Source: UBA5109 sp964606735
GTDB taxonomy: Bacteria > Pseudomonadota > Gammaproteobacteria > Pseudomonadales > Pseudohongiellaceae
Assembly (NCBI GenBank): GCA_964606735.1
Contig: CAZSHI010000024.1
Coordinates: 1 to 35,402, forward strand
Length of the DNA: 35,402 bases
Direction: 5' to 3'
Made by a program: the position numbers and the translations under genes
Notes under the pieces: model-generated
Told to the model about the DNA's origin: nothing
What the model saw: only the letters and a program-made list of their open reading frames with translations
The model's database searches: none
In this document: one piece after another, positions 16,256-24,774 of the stretch
Layout: each line of letters begins with the position of its first letter
Position numbering within the stretch: position 1 is the stretch's first letter

Positions 16256-16340
16256 GTCTGGGGCAAAACATGTGTTTTAGCGAAAATCAGAACCTTTTTG
16301 AGTGGCAATGGACAGCGAGTCTAGCAGTAAACAGCCTAAA

Positions 16341-16359
16341 ATGCACCAATACGGTGCAT
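16341..16359. promoter_or_regulatory. NtrC binding palindrome (enhancer-type site)
   Basis: ATGCACC-AATAC-GGTGCAT is a perfect 7+7 inverted repeat with a 5-bp spacer, matching the known NtrC recognition sequence TGCACC-N5-GGTGCA. Its centre lies about 121 bp upstream of the predicted ntrB transcription start, close to the -108 and -140 NtrC sites of enteric glnA. Confidence 0.75.
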
Positions 16360-16466
16360 TGCCAGGTCGTGCTCGAGATCATTGAGCTACGGAAGTGTCA
16401 TTCAGGGCCTGCATTGCTATCATTGCCGGTTTTTCAGAGAGTCGGCTTGCCTAAGCGCCAATACGC

Positions 16467-17939
16467 ATGAAATATTTGTTGAAATATTCACCGGAAATTT
16501 CCATCAAAAGCCGTCCGGTTCGCTCCCGTTTTGTGAAACAACTGAAAAAAAACCTGCAATTCCTGTTGGGGGCAATCAGTCAGAACATTGTGGTGACATC
16601 CCACTGGGACTACCTGGAAGTTAACTCTGAGCAGGATGAGGGAAGTGATGTCCCAGCTAAACTGGAAGAGATACTTAAAGATACACCGGGCATCGGTTCC
16701 TTTGCCCGGGTATATGCCTATCCATTTCAGAACCTCTCTGAAGTACTGGAATATACCTTGCGACATTATAAGGATCGGCTGCAGGGCAAAACTTTTGCGG
16801 TACGCTGCAAGCGTGTAGGCAAGCATGCGTTCAAGTCAGTTGATGTGGAAAAATATGTTGGTGGCGGGCTGAATCAGCAAGCCAGCAGTGCCGGGGTGAA
16901 GCTGAAAGACCCAGACATAGGCGTCAGGCTGGAAATTCGTGATCAGGATGTCTTCATTATCGATGCACTCAGTTCTGGTATGGGGGGCTTCCCCCTGGGT
17001 ACCCAGGACGCGGTGCTGTCCCTGATTTCAGGGGGCTTCGATTCGGCAGTATCCAGTTACCTGTCGATTCGGCGGGGACTGAGCACACATTTTTGTTTTT
17101 TTAACCTGGGCGGGCATGATCATGAAATTGCCGTGAAGGAAGTGGCACTGTATTTATGGATGCGTTATGGCGCTTCCCAGCGAGTCAAATTTGTCACTGT
17201 TCCCTTCGAAGCTGTGGTCGGTGAAATTCTCAGCAAGATCGATAATTCACAGATGGGTGTCGTACTCAAGCGTATGATGCTGCGGGCTGCAGAGCAGGTA
17301 GCCGATGCGCTGCAGATTGATGCCCTGGTAACTGGCGAAGCTGTTGCCCAGGTCTCAAGTCAGACTCTGGCCAACCTGGCTGTAATTGATGAGGTTAGTC
17401 ATAAGCTGGTGCTCCGTCCATTAATCATGAGTGAAAAGCAGGACATTATCGATCTGGCCCGCAAGATAGGGACAGAAGAGTTTTCCGCGGTCATTCCGGA
17501 ATACTGTGGGGTCATTTCCGTTAAACCGACAACCAGAGCCCGCCTTGCAAGGATAGAGAAGGAGGAGTCAGCCTTTGATTTTGACATACTGAAGTCGGCA
17601 GTCATGAGTCGCGAAGTCGTCTCGATTGACCAGATTGTCCATCAAGAGAGAAAACAGAGCACAGCTTTACGTATTGAAGAAGAACCCGGTGATGCAATGC
17701 TTATTGATATCCGGCACCCCAATGAAGAAGAGCTGAAGCCATTAAAGCTTGCGGGTTGTGAAATTCTGAAAATTCCATTTTACAAACTCAATACAGCCTT
17801 CAGCAGTGGCCAGATAGATACGGGGAAAATCTGTCTGCTGTATTGCGACAAAGGAATTATGAGCCGTCTGCATGCTTCCTATCTGCTTGAACAGGGTTAT
17901 GAAAATGTAGGTGTATACCGTCCTGCAGCACGTATATAA
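16467..17939 (+). CDS. thiI: tRNA 4-thiouridine synthase / thiamine sulfurtransferase ThiI
   Basis: A 490-residue enzyme that puts sulphur into tRNA position 8 and, in some bacteria, into the thiazole of thiamine. Domains in order: N-terminal ferredoxin-like region, THUMP RNA-binding domain (about 60-170), a PP-loop ATP pyrophosphatase domain with the signature LISGGFDSAVSSY near 188, and a C-terminal rhodanese domain (about 395-490). The persulfide Cys is C460 in LLYCDKGIMSRL, aligned with E. coli Cys456; a second conserved Cys lies in EYCGVIS. This is the long, rhodanese-fused form. It starts a plus-strand group with typA (34 nt later) and dtd. Confidence 0.96.
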   Translation: MKYLLKYSPEISIKSRPVRSRFVKQLKKNLQFLLGAISQNIVVTSHWDYLEVNSEQDEGSDVPAKLEEILKDTPGIGSFARVYAYPFQNLSEVLEYTLRHYKDRLQGKTFAVRCKRVGKHAFKSVDVEKYVGGGLNQQASSAGVKLKDPDIGVRLEIRDQDVFIIDALSSGMGGFPLGTQDAVLSLISGGFDSAVSSYLSIRRGLSTHFCFFNLGGHDHEIAVKEVALYLWMRYGASQRVKFVTVPFEAVVGEILSKIDNSQMGVVLKRMMLRAAEQVADALQIDALVTGEAVAQVSSQTLANLAVIDEVSHKLVLRPLIMSEKQDIIDLARKIGTEEFSAVIPEYCGVISVKPTTRARLARIEKEESAFDFDILKSAVMSREVVSIDQIVHQERKQSTALRIEEEPGDAMLIDIRHPNEEELKPLKLAGCEILKIPFYKLNTAFSSGQIDTGKICLLYCDKGIMSRLHASYLLEQGYENVGVYRPAARI

Positions 17940-17973
17940 TGCGCAACATTTTTCAACTTGCACCGGATAATTT

Positions 17974-19794
17974 GTGATAGAGAAAATTCGTAATATCGCC
18001 ATCATCGCACATGTCGATCATGGCAAAACCACGCTGGTGGATAAATTGTTATCCCAGTCAGGCACGCTGGAAACTCGTGGAAAATCGCTTGAGCGGGTGA
18101 TGGATTCCAATGATCAGGAAAAAGAGCGTGGTATTACCATCCTGGCAAAGAATACAGCCGTCAACTGGCAGGATTACCGGATCAATATTGTTGATACACC
18201 TGGGCATGCTGATTTTGGCGGAGAAGTAGAACGCGTGCTCTCCATGGTCGACAGCGTCCTCCTGCTGGTTGATGCCGTAGACGGGCCCATGCCGCAGACA
18301 CGTTTTGTGACCCAGAAAGCTTTTGCACGAGGGCTGAAACCCATCGTGGTAATTAACAAAGTCGACCGGGAAGGTGCCAGGCCCGACTGGGTATTGAATG
18401 AAGTGTTTGATTTATTTGATCGACTGGGAGCAACAGAAGAACAGCTCGATTTCCCGGTAATTTATGCTTCGGCAATAAACGGCGTGGCCGGCCTTGAGGC
18501 TAATAAGCTGGCAGAAGACATGAGCCCTCTGTTTGAATTGATTGTAGAGCGGGTGCCGCCCCCTCAGGTTGATCTGAAAGGTCCCTTTCAGATGCAGATT
18601 TCCGCGCTTGACTATTCTTCCTACGTGGGGGTGATAGGAATTGGGCGGGTCAGTCGCGGTACTGTCAGCAGTAATATGCCGGTGGTATTGATTGACCGGG
18701 AAGGCAATACGCGCAAGGCTAAAATCGGTCAGGTGAAATCTTACCTCGGCCTGGAAAGAATTGATGTCAACAAGGCTGAGGCAGGCGATATCATTTGTAT
18801 TACCGGCATCGATGAGCTGAATATTTCGGATACCCTGTGTGATCCACTGAAAGTTGAAGCCTTGCCGGCGCTGAGCGTAGATGAGCCGACGGTATCGATG
18901 ACTTTTCAGGTCAATGATTCCCCATTCGCCGGCCTGGAAGGCAAGTTTGTGACCAGCCGAAATATCAAGGAAAGACTGGAACAGGAATTGGTACACAATG
19001 TTGCGCTCAGGGTTGAGCAGGGAGCCAGTGCCGATAAATTTATCGTTTCCGGGCGGGGTGAATTGCACCTGTCGGTACTGATAGAGAGCATGCGTCGAGA
19101 AGGCTTCGAACTGGCTGTTTCCAGACCCCGTGTAGTGGTCAAAGAAATTGATGGCAAGATTCAGGAGCCGTACGAGTCACTGGTTGTTGATGTGGAAGAA
19201 GAACATCAGGGTGCTGTCATCGAAGAACTGGGAAAACGTCGGGCCGAATTGCAGGACATGATCTCCGATGGCAAGGGGCGCATGCGCATCACCTTTATTA
19301 TCCCGACGCGCGGACTGATTGGTTTTAGAACAGAATTCCTGGGAATGACCTCCGGAACCGGTATCATGACACACATCTTTGATCACTATGGTGAAGTCAA
19401 GGAAGGGGATATCGCCAAACGTGGCAGGGGCGTTCTGGTTTCTATGACCAGGGGCAAAACGTTAGCCTACGCTTTGTTCGCCCTGCAGGATAGAGGACGT
19501 CTGTTTACAGGCCCGGGTGTGGATGTCTATGAAGGCATGATAGTTGGCCTGCATAGCAGGGAAAATGACCTGGTCGTCAATCCGACCAAGGCCAAGCAGC
19601 TGACCAATATCAGGGCTGCCGGCAACGATGAGAATTTATTGCTCACCCCGCCGGTGGTCTTCAGTCTGGAACAGGCCATGGAGTTTATTGAAACAGATGA
19701 GCTGGTTGAAATTACACCAGCAAGTATCCGCTTAAGAAAAATGTTTCTGACTGAAAATGAGCGCAAACGACATGCACGTGGTACGGAGCGATAG
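17974..19794 (+). CDS. typA: Ribosome-binding GTPase TypA/BipA
   Basis: A 606-residue translational GTPase related to EF-G and LepA, which acts in ribosome assembly and stress or cold adaptation. The start is GTG (17974-17976), giving MIEKIRNIAIIAHVDHGK, the standard family N-terminus. G motifs are intact: AHVDHGKT (P loop), RGITI (switch), DTPGHADFG, NKVD and a later SAI. EF-G-like domains II, III and V follow, ending in the BipA-specific C-terminal domain (from about 480). In E. coli this gene lies beside glnA-glnL-glnG; the same neighbourhood is kept here, minus glnA and with thiI between. Confidence 0.97.
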   Translation: MIEKIRNIAIIAHVDHGKTTLVDKLLSQSGTLETRGKSLERVMDSNDQEKERGITILAKNTAVNWQDYRINIVDTPGHADFGGEVERVLSMVDSVLLLVDAVDGPMPQTRFVTQKAFARGLKPIVVINKVDREGARPDWVLNEVFDLFDRLGATEEQLDFPVIYASAINGVAGLEANKLAEDMSPLFELIVERVPPPQVDLKGPFQMQISALDYSSYVGVIGIGRVSRGTVSSNMPVVLIDREGNTRKAKIGQVKSYLGLERIDVNKAEAGDIICITGIDELNISDTLCDPLKVEALPALSVDEPTVSMTFQVNDSPFAGLEGKFVTSRNIKERLEQELVHNVALRVEQGASADKFIVSGRGELHLSVLIESMRREGFELAVSRPRVVVKEIDGKIQEPYESLVVDVEEEHQGAVIEELGKRRAELQDMISDGKGRMRITFIIPTRGLIGFRTEFLGMTSGTGIMTHIFDHYGEVKEGDIAKRGRGVLVSMTRGKTLAYALFALQDRGRLFTGPGVDVYEGMIVGLHSRENDLVVNPTKAKQLTNIRAAGNDENLLLTPPVVFSLEQAMEFIETDELVEITPASIRLRKMFLTENERKRHARGTER

Positions 19795-19801
19795 CAGCTG
19801 A

Positions 19802-20239
19802 ATGTTAGCCCTGATTCAACGCGTCAAATCAGCATCGGTTGAAATTAACGGTGTAGAAACAGCATCTATTGAACAGGGCTTGTTAGTATTTTTGGGCGTC
19901 GAAAAAGATGATACGCAGGAAGATGCCAACAGGCTGTTACACAAAGTACTTGCCTACCGGGTATTCTCTGATACGGAAGGTAAAATGAACCTGAATGTCC
20001 AGGATATTGGTGGCGCACTGCTGGTGGTGTCGCAATTCACCTTGGCAGCAGATACCAACAAAGGGCTACGCCCGAGCTTCTCATCGGCCAAAGCGCCACA
20101 GGAAGCCAGGCAGTTGTATGAATACTTTTTGCAAGAGGCCAGTCAGCAAACAACACGGCTTGCCAGTGGAGAGTTTGCAGCTGATATGCAGATTGCCCTG
20201 ATTAATGACGGTCCCGTCACTTTTCTCTTGCAGAGTTAG
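19802..20239 (+). CDS. dtd: D-aminoacyl-tRNA deacylase Dtd
   Basis: A 145-residue editing enzyme that removes D-amino acids and glycine wrongly attached to tRNA. Both active-site motifs are present: VSQFTLAAD (the SQxT motif) and NDGPVTFLLQ (the Gly-cisPro motif). The N-terminus MLALIQRVKSASVEINGV is typical. The ATG is only 7 nt after typA, so the two genes share a transcript. It converges on tatC, 28 nt away. Confidence 0.96.
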   Translation: MLALIQRVKSASVEINGVETASIEQGLLVFLGVEKDDTQEDANRLLHKVLAYRVFSDTEGKMNLNVQDIGGALLVVSQFTLAADTNKGLRPSFSSAKAPQEARQLYEYFLQEASQQTTRLASGEFAADMQIALINDGPVTFLLQS

Positions 20240-20267
20240 CAAGAAATTTCAGAACTTTAACTGATGT

Positions 20268-21038
20268 TCAGCTTTGCGGACTTTCAGGTTCGCTGTCCTG
20301 ATTTTCCGATTCTTTTTTGTGAATGATACGCCCGGCTATGATGCCCAGTTCAAACAGCATCCACATTGGAATAGCCAGCATGGATTGTGAGAAAGGATCT
20401 GCCGGAGTGAGCAGCATGCCAATCACAAAACAGCCAATCACAACATAAGGACGTTTTGCCGAGAGTCCTTGCGGAGTAATGGCCCCCGAGATAATCAGCA
20501 GGACAGTCGCCACCGGGATCTCGAAGGTCAGTCCAAAGGCAAAGAACATCAGCAAGACGAAGTCCAGATATTCACTGATGTCAGTCATAATTGCCACACC
20601 TTCCGGTCCGACAGAGGTGAAAAAACGGAAGATGAAACCAAAGACAATGAAGTAGGAAAAAGTGATGCCCAGATAAAACAGCACAATGCTGGATACCAGA
20701 ATTGGAAAGGCTATTTTGATTTCATTCTTATACAGGCCCGGCGCAATAAAGGCCCACAGCTGGTGCAGTAAAAAAGGCACAGCTATAAATACCGCGGAAA
20801 AAAAAGTCAGCTTGAAAGGGGCAAAGAAAGGGGTAGTAACCGCCGTGGCAATCATCTGCGCCCCCTCAGGCATGACATCGGTCAGGGGAGCGGCAACGAA
20901 TGTATAAATTTCATTGGCAAAAGGAAACAGGCACAAAAAAATCAGCAGGACCACCAGCAGACAACGCATGATGCGATCACGCAGTTCGATCAAATGCGAA
21001 ATTAGTGGCTGTTCCTTGGGATCGGATTCGTGGGACAT
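20268..21038 (-). CDS. tatC: Sec-independent (Tat) translocase subunit TatC
   Basis: A 256-residue polytopic membrane protein, the core of the twin-arginine receptor. Six hydrophobic segments are visible between residues about 25 and 235. Signature stretches include PLISHLIELRDRI at the cytosolic N-terminus, LHQLWAFIAPGLYKNE (the first cytosolic loop that reads the signal peptide), and RPYVVIGCFVIGMLLTPADPFSQSMLAIP. The acidic tail is polar. It lies 8 nt after tatB and ends the long minus-strand run. Confidence 0.97.
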   Translation of the reverse strand: MSHESDPKEQPLISHLIELRDRIMRCLLVVLLIFLCLFPFANEIYTFVAAPLTDVMPEGAQMIATAVTTPFFAPFKLTFFSAVFIAVPFLLHQLWAFIAPGLYKNEIKIAFPILVSSIVLFYLGITFSYFIVFGFIFRFFTSVGPEGVAIMTDISEYLDFVLLMFFAFGLTFEIPVATVLLIISGAITPQGLSAKRPYVVIGCFVIGMLLTPADPFSQSMLAIPMWMLFELGIIAGRIIHKKESENQDSEPESPQS

Positions 21039-21046
21039 ATCAGTAC

Positions 21047-21472
21047 TTACTGGCTGCCGGTATTACCGGAATCCCTATTGGGTTCAGGTGTAGCTGTACT
21101 CGGACTTTCCGAAGGCTTGGCAGTTGTATCAGGGCTTTCGACAGGATCTTTACCACTATTAAGTATTTGCTGTTTCAGGTCCAGACTTTGCTTGACTGTA
21201 TCAGACTGTTTTCTGGCGGATTCGATCGTGTCATCAAATTTCTTTTTGCTCTCGTTGAATTTTTCCATGATGGCTTCGTTGCGGAGCTGGCGGCGGATTT
21301 CATCGGCTCCCACTTCTTTCTCAATATCACGTTTGATATTGTCAAAGCTGCGGCGAAAGCGGCCAATCCATAATGCAGCTGTACGCAGAGCGCCCGGCAG
21401 TTTGTCCGGGCCAAGGATCAGCAGACCAACAACGCCGATCAATAAAAGTTCAAAGAAACCGATACCAGTCAT
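21047..21472 (-). CDS. tatB: Tat translocase subunit TatB
   Basis: A 141-residue single-span protein that partners TatC in signal-peptide recognition. The N-terminal MTGIGFFELLLIGVVGLLILGPDKLP holds the membrane helix and the GP hinge in one stretch (residues 6-22), followed by an amphipathic helix (LPGALRTAALWIGRFRRSFD) and a charged coil. The tail from about residue 108 is a disordered Pro/Ser/Thr-rich stretch. FFELLLIGVVGLLILGP with Glu8 marks TatB rather than TatA. It sits between tatA (19 nt) and tatC (8 nt). Confidence 0.95.
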   Translation of the reverse strand: MTGIGFFELLLIGVVGLLILGPDKLPGALRTAALWIGRFRRSFDNIKRDIEKEVGADEIRRQLRNEAIMEKFNESKKKFDDTIESARKQSDTVKQSLDLKQQILNSGKDPVESPDTTAKPSESPSTATPEPNRDSGNTGSQ

Positions 21473-21491
21473 CGAAAAGTCCCGAAGAGGA

Positions 21492-21737
21492 TTAGGATTT
21501 GCTTTCCTCTTCTTCTACTTTTTCCGCTTTCACGTCAAAAGTATCACCTTCATCATCGGTGATCTGTGCCTGGGTATTATCTTTTGCCTTGTCTTCTTCA
21601 TCCATGGCGCTTTTAAAACCCTTGATAGCACCGCCTAAATCAGAACCAAGATTTTTAAGTTTCTTGGTGCCGAAAACAAGCATGATGATGACCAGAATAA
21701 TCAGTAACTGCCAAATTCCAATTCCACCAAACCCCAT
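21492..21737 (-). CDS. tatA: Tat translocase pore subunit TatA
   Basis: An 81-residue single-span protein that oligomerises to form the Tat channel. It has the short N-terminal helix (IGIWQLLIILVIIMLVFG, residues 6-23), the FGTKKLKNLGSDLGGAIKGF hinge and amphipathic helix (22-41), and a very acidic tail. The Phe-Gly hinge and Lys pair are the TatA signature. A strong AGGAG lies before the ATG. The 58-nt gap from hisE is the widest between hisI and tatC and might hold a weak promoter. Confidence 0.95.
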   Translation of the reverse strand: MGFGGIGIWQLLIILVIIMLVFGTKKLKNLGSDLGGAIKGFKSAMDEEDKAKDNTQAQITDDEGDTFDVKAEKVEEEESKS

Positions 21738-21795
21738 AACTCACTCCTACTAAACTAAAATTATTGTATTAAAATCTTGCTGGCATTGTAGCTTT

Positions 21796-22131
21796 CTAGC
21801 CAGCTCCGCGCGATGCTTTTTCATCAAGTCCGGAGGTGCCGAAGCGGCGCTCCAGTTCCTGCAAAATATCTTCTGGACCCAGATCCAGTTGCGACAACAT
21901 GACCAGGGAATGAAACCAGAGATCTGCTGTTTCATAAACCAGATGCTGTTTGTCAGCACTGGCATCTTTAATGTCTTTAGCTGCCAGAATGGTTTCTACG
22001 GCTTCCTCACCTACTTTCTGCAAGATTTTATCGAGACCCTGTTGTTGTAATTTGGCCACATAGGAAGATGAGGGATCAGCGTTTTTACGCTGTTCTATGA
22101 TTTCTGCCAATTTGTTTAAGGTATCACTCAC
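21796..22131 (-). CDS. hisE: Phosphoribosyl-ATP pyrophosphatase HisE
   Basis: A 111-residue all-helical enzyme for step two of histidine synthesis, removing pyrophosphate from phosphoribosyl-ATP. The MazG-like metal site appears as KVGEEAVETILAAK and LVYETADLWFHSLVML, and SSYVAKLQQQGLDKILQKVG matches the family. The start is GTG (22129-22131). It is separate from HisI, as in pseudomonads; enteric bacteria fuse the two. It lies 11 nt after hisI, away from the hisBHF cluster. Confidence 0.95.
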   Translation of the reverse strand: MSDTLNKLAEIIEQRKNADPSSSYVAKLQQQGLDKILQKVGEEAVETILAAKDIKDASADKQHLVYETADLWFHSLVMLSQLDLGPEDILQELERRFGTSGLDEKASRGAG

Positions 22132-22142
22132 CTGGTTTTCTC

Positions 22143-22538
22143 TTATTCAGGATTTTTATAAATTTCTTCGCTGCTTTTAATGACTGGGTCCACTTCCTGC
22201 CATTGCTCATCCTGTAATCGTCTGTAAAAGCAGGAAACCCTGCCGGTATGACAGGCGATACCGCCGACCTGTTCAACCTGATATATCAGGCAGTCTCCAT
22301 CGCAATCGAGATAAATGCCATGTAATTTTTGCACATGACCCGACTCTTCACCTTTGCGCCAGAGTCTGGATCGTGAACGTGACCAGTATATGGCACGACC
22401 TTCTTCACGGGCTGTCAGCAGTGCTTCACGATTCAGCCAGGCCTGCATCAGAATCCTGCCGCTGTTGAAGTCCTGTGCAATAACCGGCAGCAGGCCCTCA
22501 TCATTCCATTGCAGCTGATCTAGCCAGCCTTCTGCCAT
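22143..22538 (-). CDS. hisI: Phosphoribosyl-AMP cyclohydrolase HisI
   Basis: A 131-residue zinc enzyme for step three of histidine synthesis, opening the adenine ring of phosphoribosyl-AMP. Visible motifs are VIAQDFNSGRILMQAWLN, YWSRSRSRLWRKGEESGH, and DCDGDCLIYQVEQ with C-H-T-G-R-x-S-C, which supply the zinc- and magnesium-binding residues. It follows ubiB by 83 nt, the longest gap in this gene run, so an independent promoter is possible; I found only weak candidates there. Confidence 0.96.
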   Translation of the reverse strand: MAEGWLDQLQWNDEGLLPVIAQDFNSGRILMQAWLNREALLTAREEGRAIYWSRSRSRLWRKGEESGHVQKLHGIYLDCDGDCLIYQVEQVGGIACHTGRVSCFYRRLQDEQWQEVDPVIKSSEEIYKNPE

Positions 22539-22621
22539 GTGACAACTCTCCAGCTCTAAAAAAGACCTAGAATACTCTATTTGGGGCCCAGAGTGTGATA
22601 TTCAAGCGGTTCGGCGAAAAA

Positions 22622-24259
22622 TTACGGCCTGAAATACAGTAGCCCGATTCCTGAGAAGACAAGTAGCCATACGATCAGCGGAAAGGAAGCCATCCAGGCC
22701 CCCAGTCCTGTGAACGCCGCCAGAACAGCCAAACCAAGGCTGCCAAGGCCGGCTGCCAGCAGTTTTCGTGAACGCCTCTGGCGGTGCCGCTGGCGAACCA
22801 GCTCCCGCTCATGCTGGCGCTGCAGGGCCTGCTTACGACGGGCACGACCATCCAGCAGAAAGTCATGCAGCAGTTCAGGGAGCTCAGGTAACTGCTCAAA
22901 CCACTCTGGTAGCTTTTGCTTGAGCTTTTTCAGATTATGCCAGGGAGACAGGCGCTGCTTCTGCCAGTTTTCAAGAAAGGGCAGGGCGGTTTGCCAGAGG
23001 TCCAGATCAGGGTAAAGTTCCTTGCCGAGCCCTTCTATATTCAGCATCGTTTTCTGCAGTAAAACCAGTGAAGGCTGTAATTCCATATTGAAGCGTCCAG
23101 CCGTCCGAAATAACTGAAGAAGCAGGGCACCAAATGAAATTTCACTGAGCGGCTTTTCGAAAATGGGTTCACAGACACTGCGCATAGTCGCCTCAAAGGC
23201 ATGCACAGGGGTATCAGCTGGAACCCAGCCACACTCGACATGCAGCTCGGCTACCTTGCGGTAATCGCGTTTAAAAATAGCCAATAAATTTCTGGCGAGA
23301 TATTGCTGATCATCTTCACTGAGGCTGCCGAAAATGGCACAATCCAGCGCAATATACTGCGGATTCTTTTTATGCTCGCGGGAAACGAAAATATTGCCAG
23401 GATGCATGTCTGCGTGGAAGAAGCTGTGGTCGAAGACCTGGGTAAAAAATATCTCAACGCCGGTTTCAGCAAGTTTCTTCAGGTCAATACCGGCCGCTTT
23501 AAGTTCTTCAATCTGGGAGATGGGAATGCCATGAATACGTTCCATAACCAGCACGTTTTGCCGGGTAAAATCCCAGAAAACTCTGGGCACATACAAGACC
23601 GGATTGTCTGTAAAATTATTGGCTAGCTGCGTGGCATTGGCGCCTTCAATCTGTAGATTCAGTTCATCATGGATCACGAAGTCATAATCACGAATGATTT
23701 CTTTTGCTCTGAGGCGTTTGCCATCTCTGGTGTAGTTTTCAATGATGCCCGCAAGCATATGCAACAAAGCAAGGTCCTGAGCAATTATCTTGTCTATGCC
23801 CGGGCGGATAACCTTGATGACGACTTCCTCTCCGCTCAGAAGTTTCGCCGTGTGAACCTGGGCCACTGAGGCCGAGGCCAGTGGTTTTGTGGAAAAATCC
23901 GCAAAAAAATCTGATATCTCCCCGCCCAGTGCCTGCTCGATGATGCCTTGAGCCTGTTTACCATCAAAGGGAGCGACCTGATCCTGCAAGTAAGCCAGTT
24001 CATCAGCGATATCAAGCGGTAGCATATCCCGGCGGGTGGAAAGCAGCTGGCCAAATTTAATAAAAATTGGCCCGAGTTCTTCCAGCGCTAGCCGTAAACG
24101 TTTGCCACGACTCAGTTTGCTAGCTTTAGCATCAGCAGGAAAGGGCAGCTTGAGCAGAATTGCAGCAGCTGGACTCAGGTTGTATCCCGAAACCAGCTCC
24201 TGCAGGCGGTAGCGGGCAGCTATTCTGGCTATTTTCAAAAGGCGCAGAAATTTTTTCAC
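22622..24259 (-). CDS. ubiB: Ubiquinone biosynthesis accessory kinase-like protein UbiB
   Basis: A 545-residue atypical kinase-like ATPase needed for aerobic ubiquinone synthesis. The KxGQ motif is at IFIKFGQLLSTRRDMLP, the alanine-rich loop at ASASVAQVHTAK, then VIKVIRPG (lysine), HADMHPGNIF (catalytic loop) and LDCAIFGSL (DFG equivalent). The C-terminal two membrane helices (about residues 500-545) place it on the inner membrane. A very basic stretch (RARRKQALQRQHERE) precedes them. The start is GTG (24257-24259). It lies 20 nt after a PEBP gene, itself 15 nt after ubiJ. Confidence 0.95.
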   Translation of the reverse strand: MKKFLRLLKIARIAARYRLQELVSGYNLSPAAAILLKLPFPADAKASKLSRGKRLRLALEELGPIFIKFGQLLSTRRDMLPLDIADELAYLQDQVAPFDGKQAQGIIEQALGGEISDFFADFSTKPLASASVAQVHTAKLLSGEEVVIKVIRPGIDKIIAQDLALLHMLAGIIENYTRDGKRLRAKEIIRDYDFVIHDELNLQIEGANATQLANNFTDNPVLYVPRVFWDFTRQNVLVMERIHGIPISQIEELKAAGIDLKKLAETGVEIFFTQVFDHSFFHADMHPGNIFVSREHKKNPQYIALDCAIFGSLSEDDQQYLARNLLAIFKRDYRKVAELHVECGWVPADTPVHAFEATMRSVCEPIFEKPLSEISFGALLLQLFRTAGRFNMELQPSLVLLQKTMLNIEGLGKELYPDLDLWQTALPFLENWQKQRLSPWHNLKKLKQKLPEWFEQLPELPELLHDFLLDGRARRKQALQRQHERELVRQRHRQRRSRKLLAAGLGSLGLAVLAAFTGLGAWMASFPLIVWLLVFSGIGLLYFRP

Positions 24260-24279
24260 AGGGTGCAGTCCGGATACTG

Positions 24280-24759
24280 TCAGGGGCGCTCAAAAGAACC
24301 GATGAGGCGGTTCATGCCCAGCACATTGGGCTCGAGTTCAGCCAGCAACTCCCACAGGGACAGGCCAGGCTGCAAATTGGTCGGCTTATCCAGAGCAAGT
24401 ACCCAGAAATAATATTGATGGGGGCCATGCCCTTCGGGAGGCATGGGGCCATTGTAGCCAGCATTGCCGAAGTTGTTCATTCCCTGGGTAAACAGTTTGC
24501 TGGCTTCTTCCAGGTGTAGAATGTCTCCGGGAATGTTGTATAGCACCCAGTGAACAAAGCCATAGGTTCCGTTTTTCGAAATCAGCGGGGCGTCAGGATC
24601 ATGACAGATTATGGCGAAACCCTGAGTACCTACCGGCGGGTTGCTCCAACTGAGGGCTGGTGATACATCTTCTCCCGCCCCGGTATATCTGGCAGGAATT
24701 ACTCCGGCATTATTGAAGGCGCTGCTGCTAAGTTGCATGCCTGAAAGTGCAAAGCCCAT
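24280..24759 (-). CDS. PEBP family protein (YbhB/YbcL type)
   Basis: A 159-residue phosphatidylethanolamine-binding-protein fold, the bacterial YbhB/YbcL branch. The anion-pocket motifs are visible: ICHDPDAP near residue 51, the YGFVHWVLYNIP His motif near 66, and GYNGPMPPEGHGPHQYYFWVLALD near 100 (written here in parts: GYNGPMPP then GPHQYYFWV). There is no signal peptide. A strong AAGGAG lies 6 nt before the ATG. It is inserted between ubiJ and ubiB, with gaps of 15 and 20 nt, so it is almost certainly in the ubiquinone operon. The biochemical role of this branch is poorly known; a ligand- or lipid-binding job near UbiJ/UbiB is a guess from context. Confidence 0.85.
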   Translation of the reverse strand: MGFALSGMQLSSSAFNNAGVIPARYTGAGEDVSPALSWSNPPVGTQGFAIICHDPDAPLISKNGTYGFVHWVLYNIPGDILHLEEASKLFTQGMNNFGNAGYNGPMPPEGHGPHQYYFWVLALDKPTNLQPGLSLWELLAELEPNVLGMNRLIGSFERP

Positions 24760-24774
24760 AAGTTGCTCCTTGTA

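Larger units (their letters stand above)
16164..16466. other. 303-nt divergent control region between ntrB and thiI
   Basis: This gap contains the sigma-54-like promoter facing ntrB (16240-16255) and the NtrC-type palindrome (16341-16359). I scanned every GG on the plus strand from 16360 to thiI for a GG-N10-GC pair and found none, so the palindrome most likely serves ntrB. The thiI promoter itself was not identified. No glnA remnant was seen. Confidence 0.55.

Noticed and set aside
18412..19068. 218-codon minus-strand frame opposite typA
   Set aside because: It is antisense to highly conserved TypA domains and its translation shows no family motif; overlapping open frames are expected at this composition.
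23303..23626. Plus-strand open frame opposite ubiB
   Set aside because: It is a shadow of the strongly supported minus-strand gene, with no ribosome site or recognisable domain.
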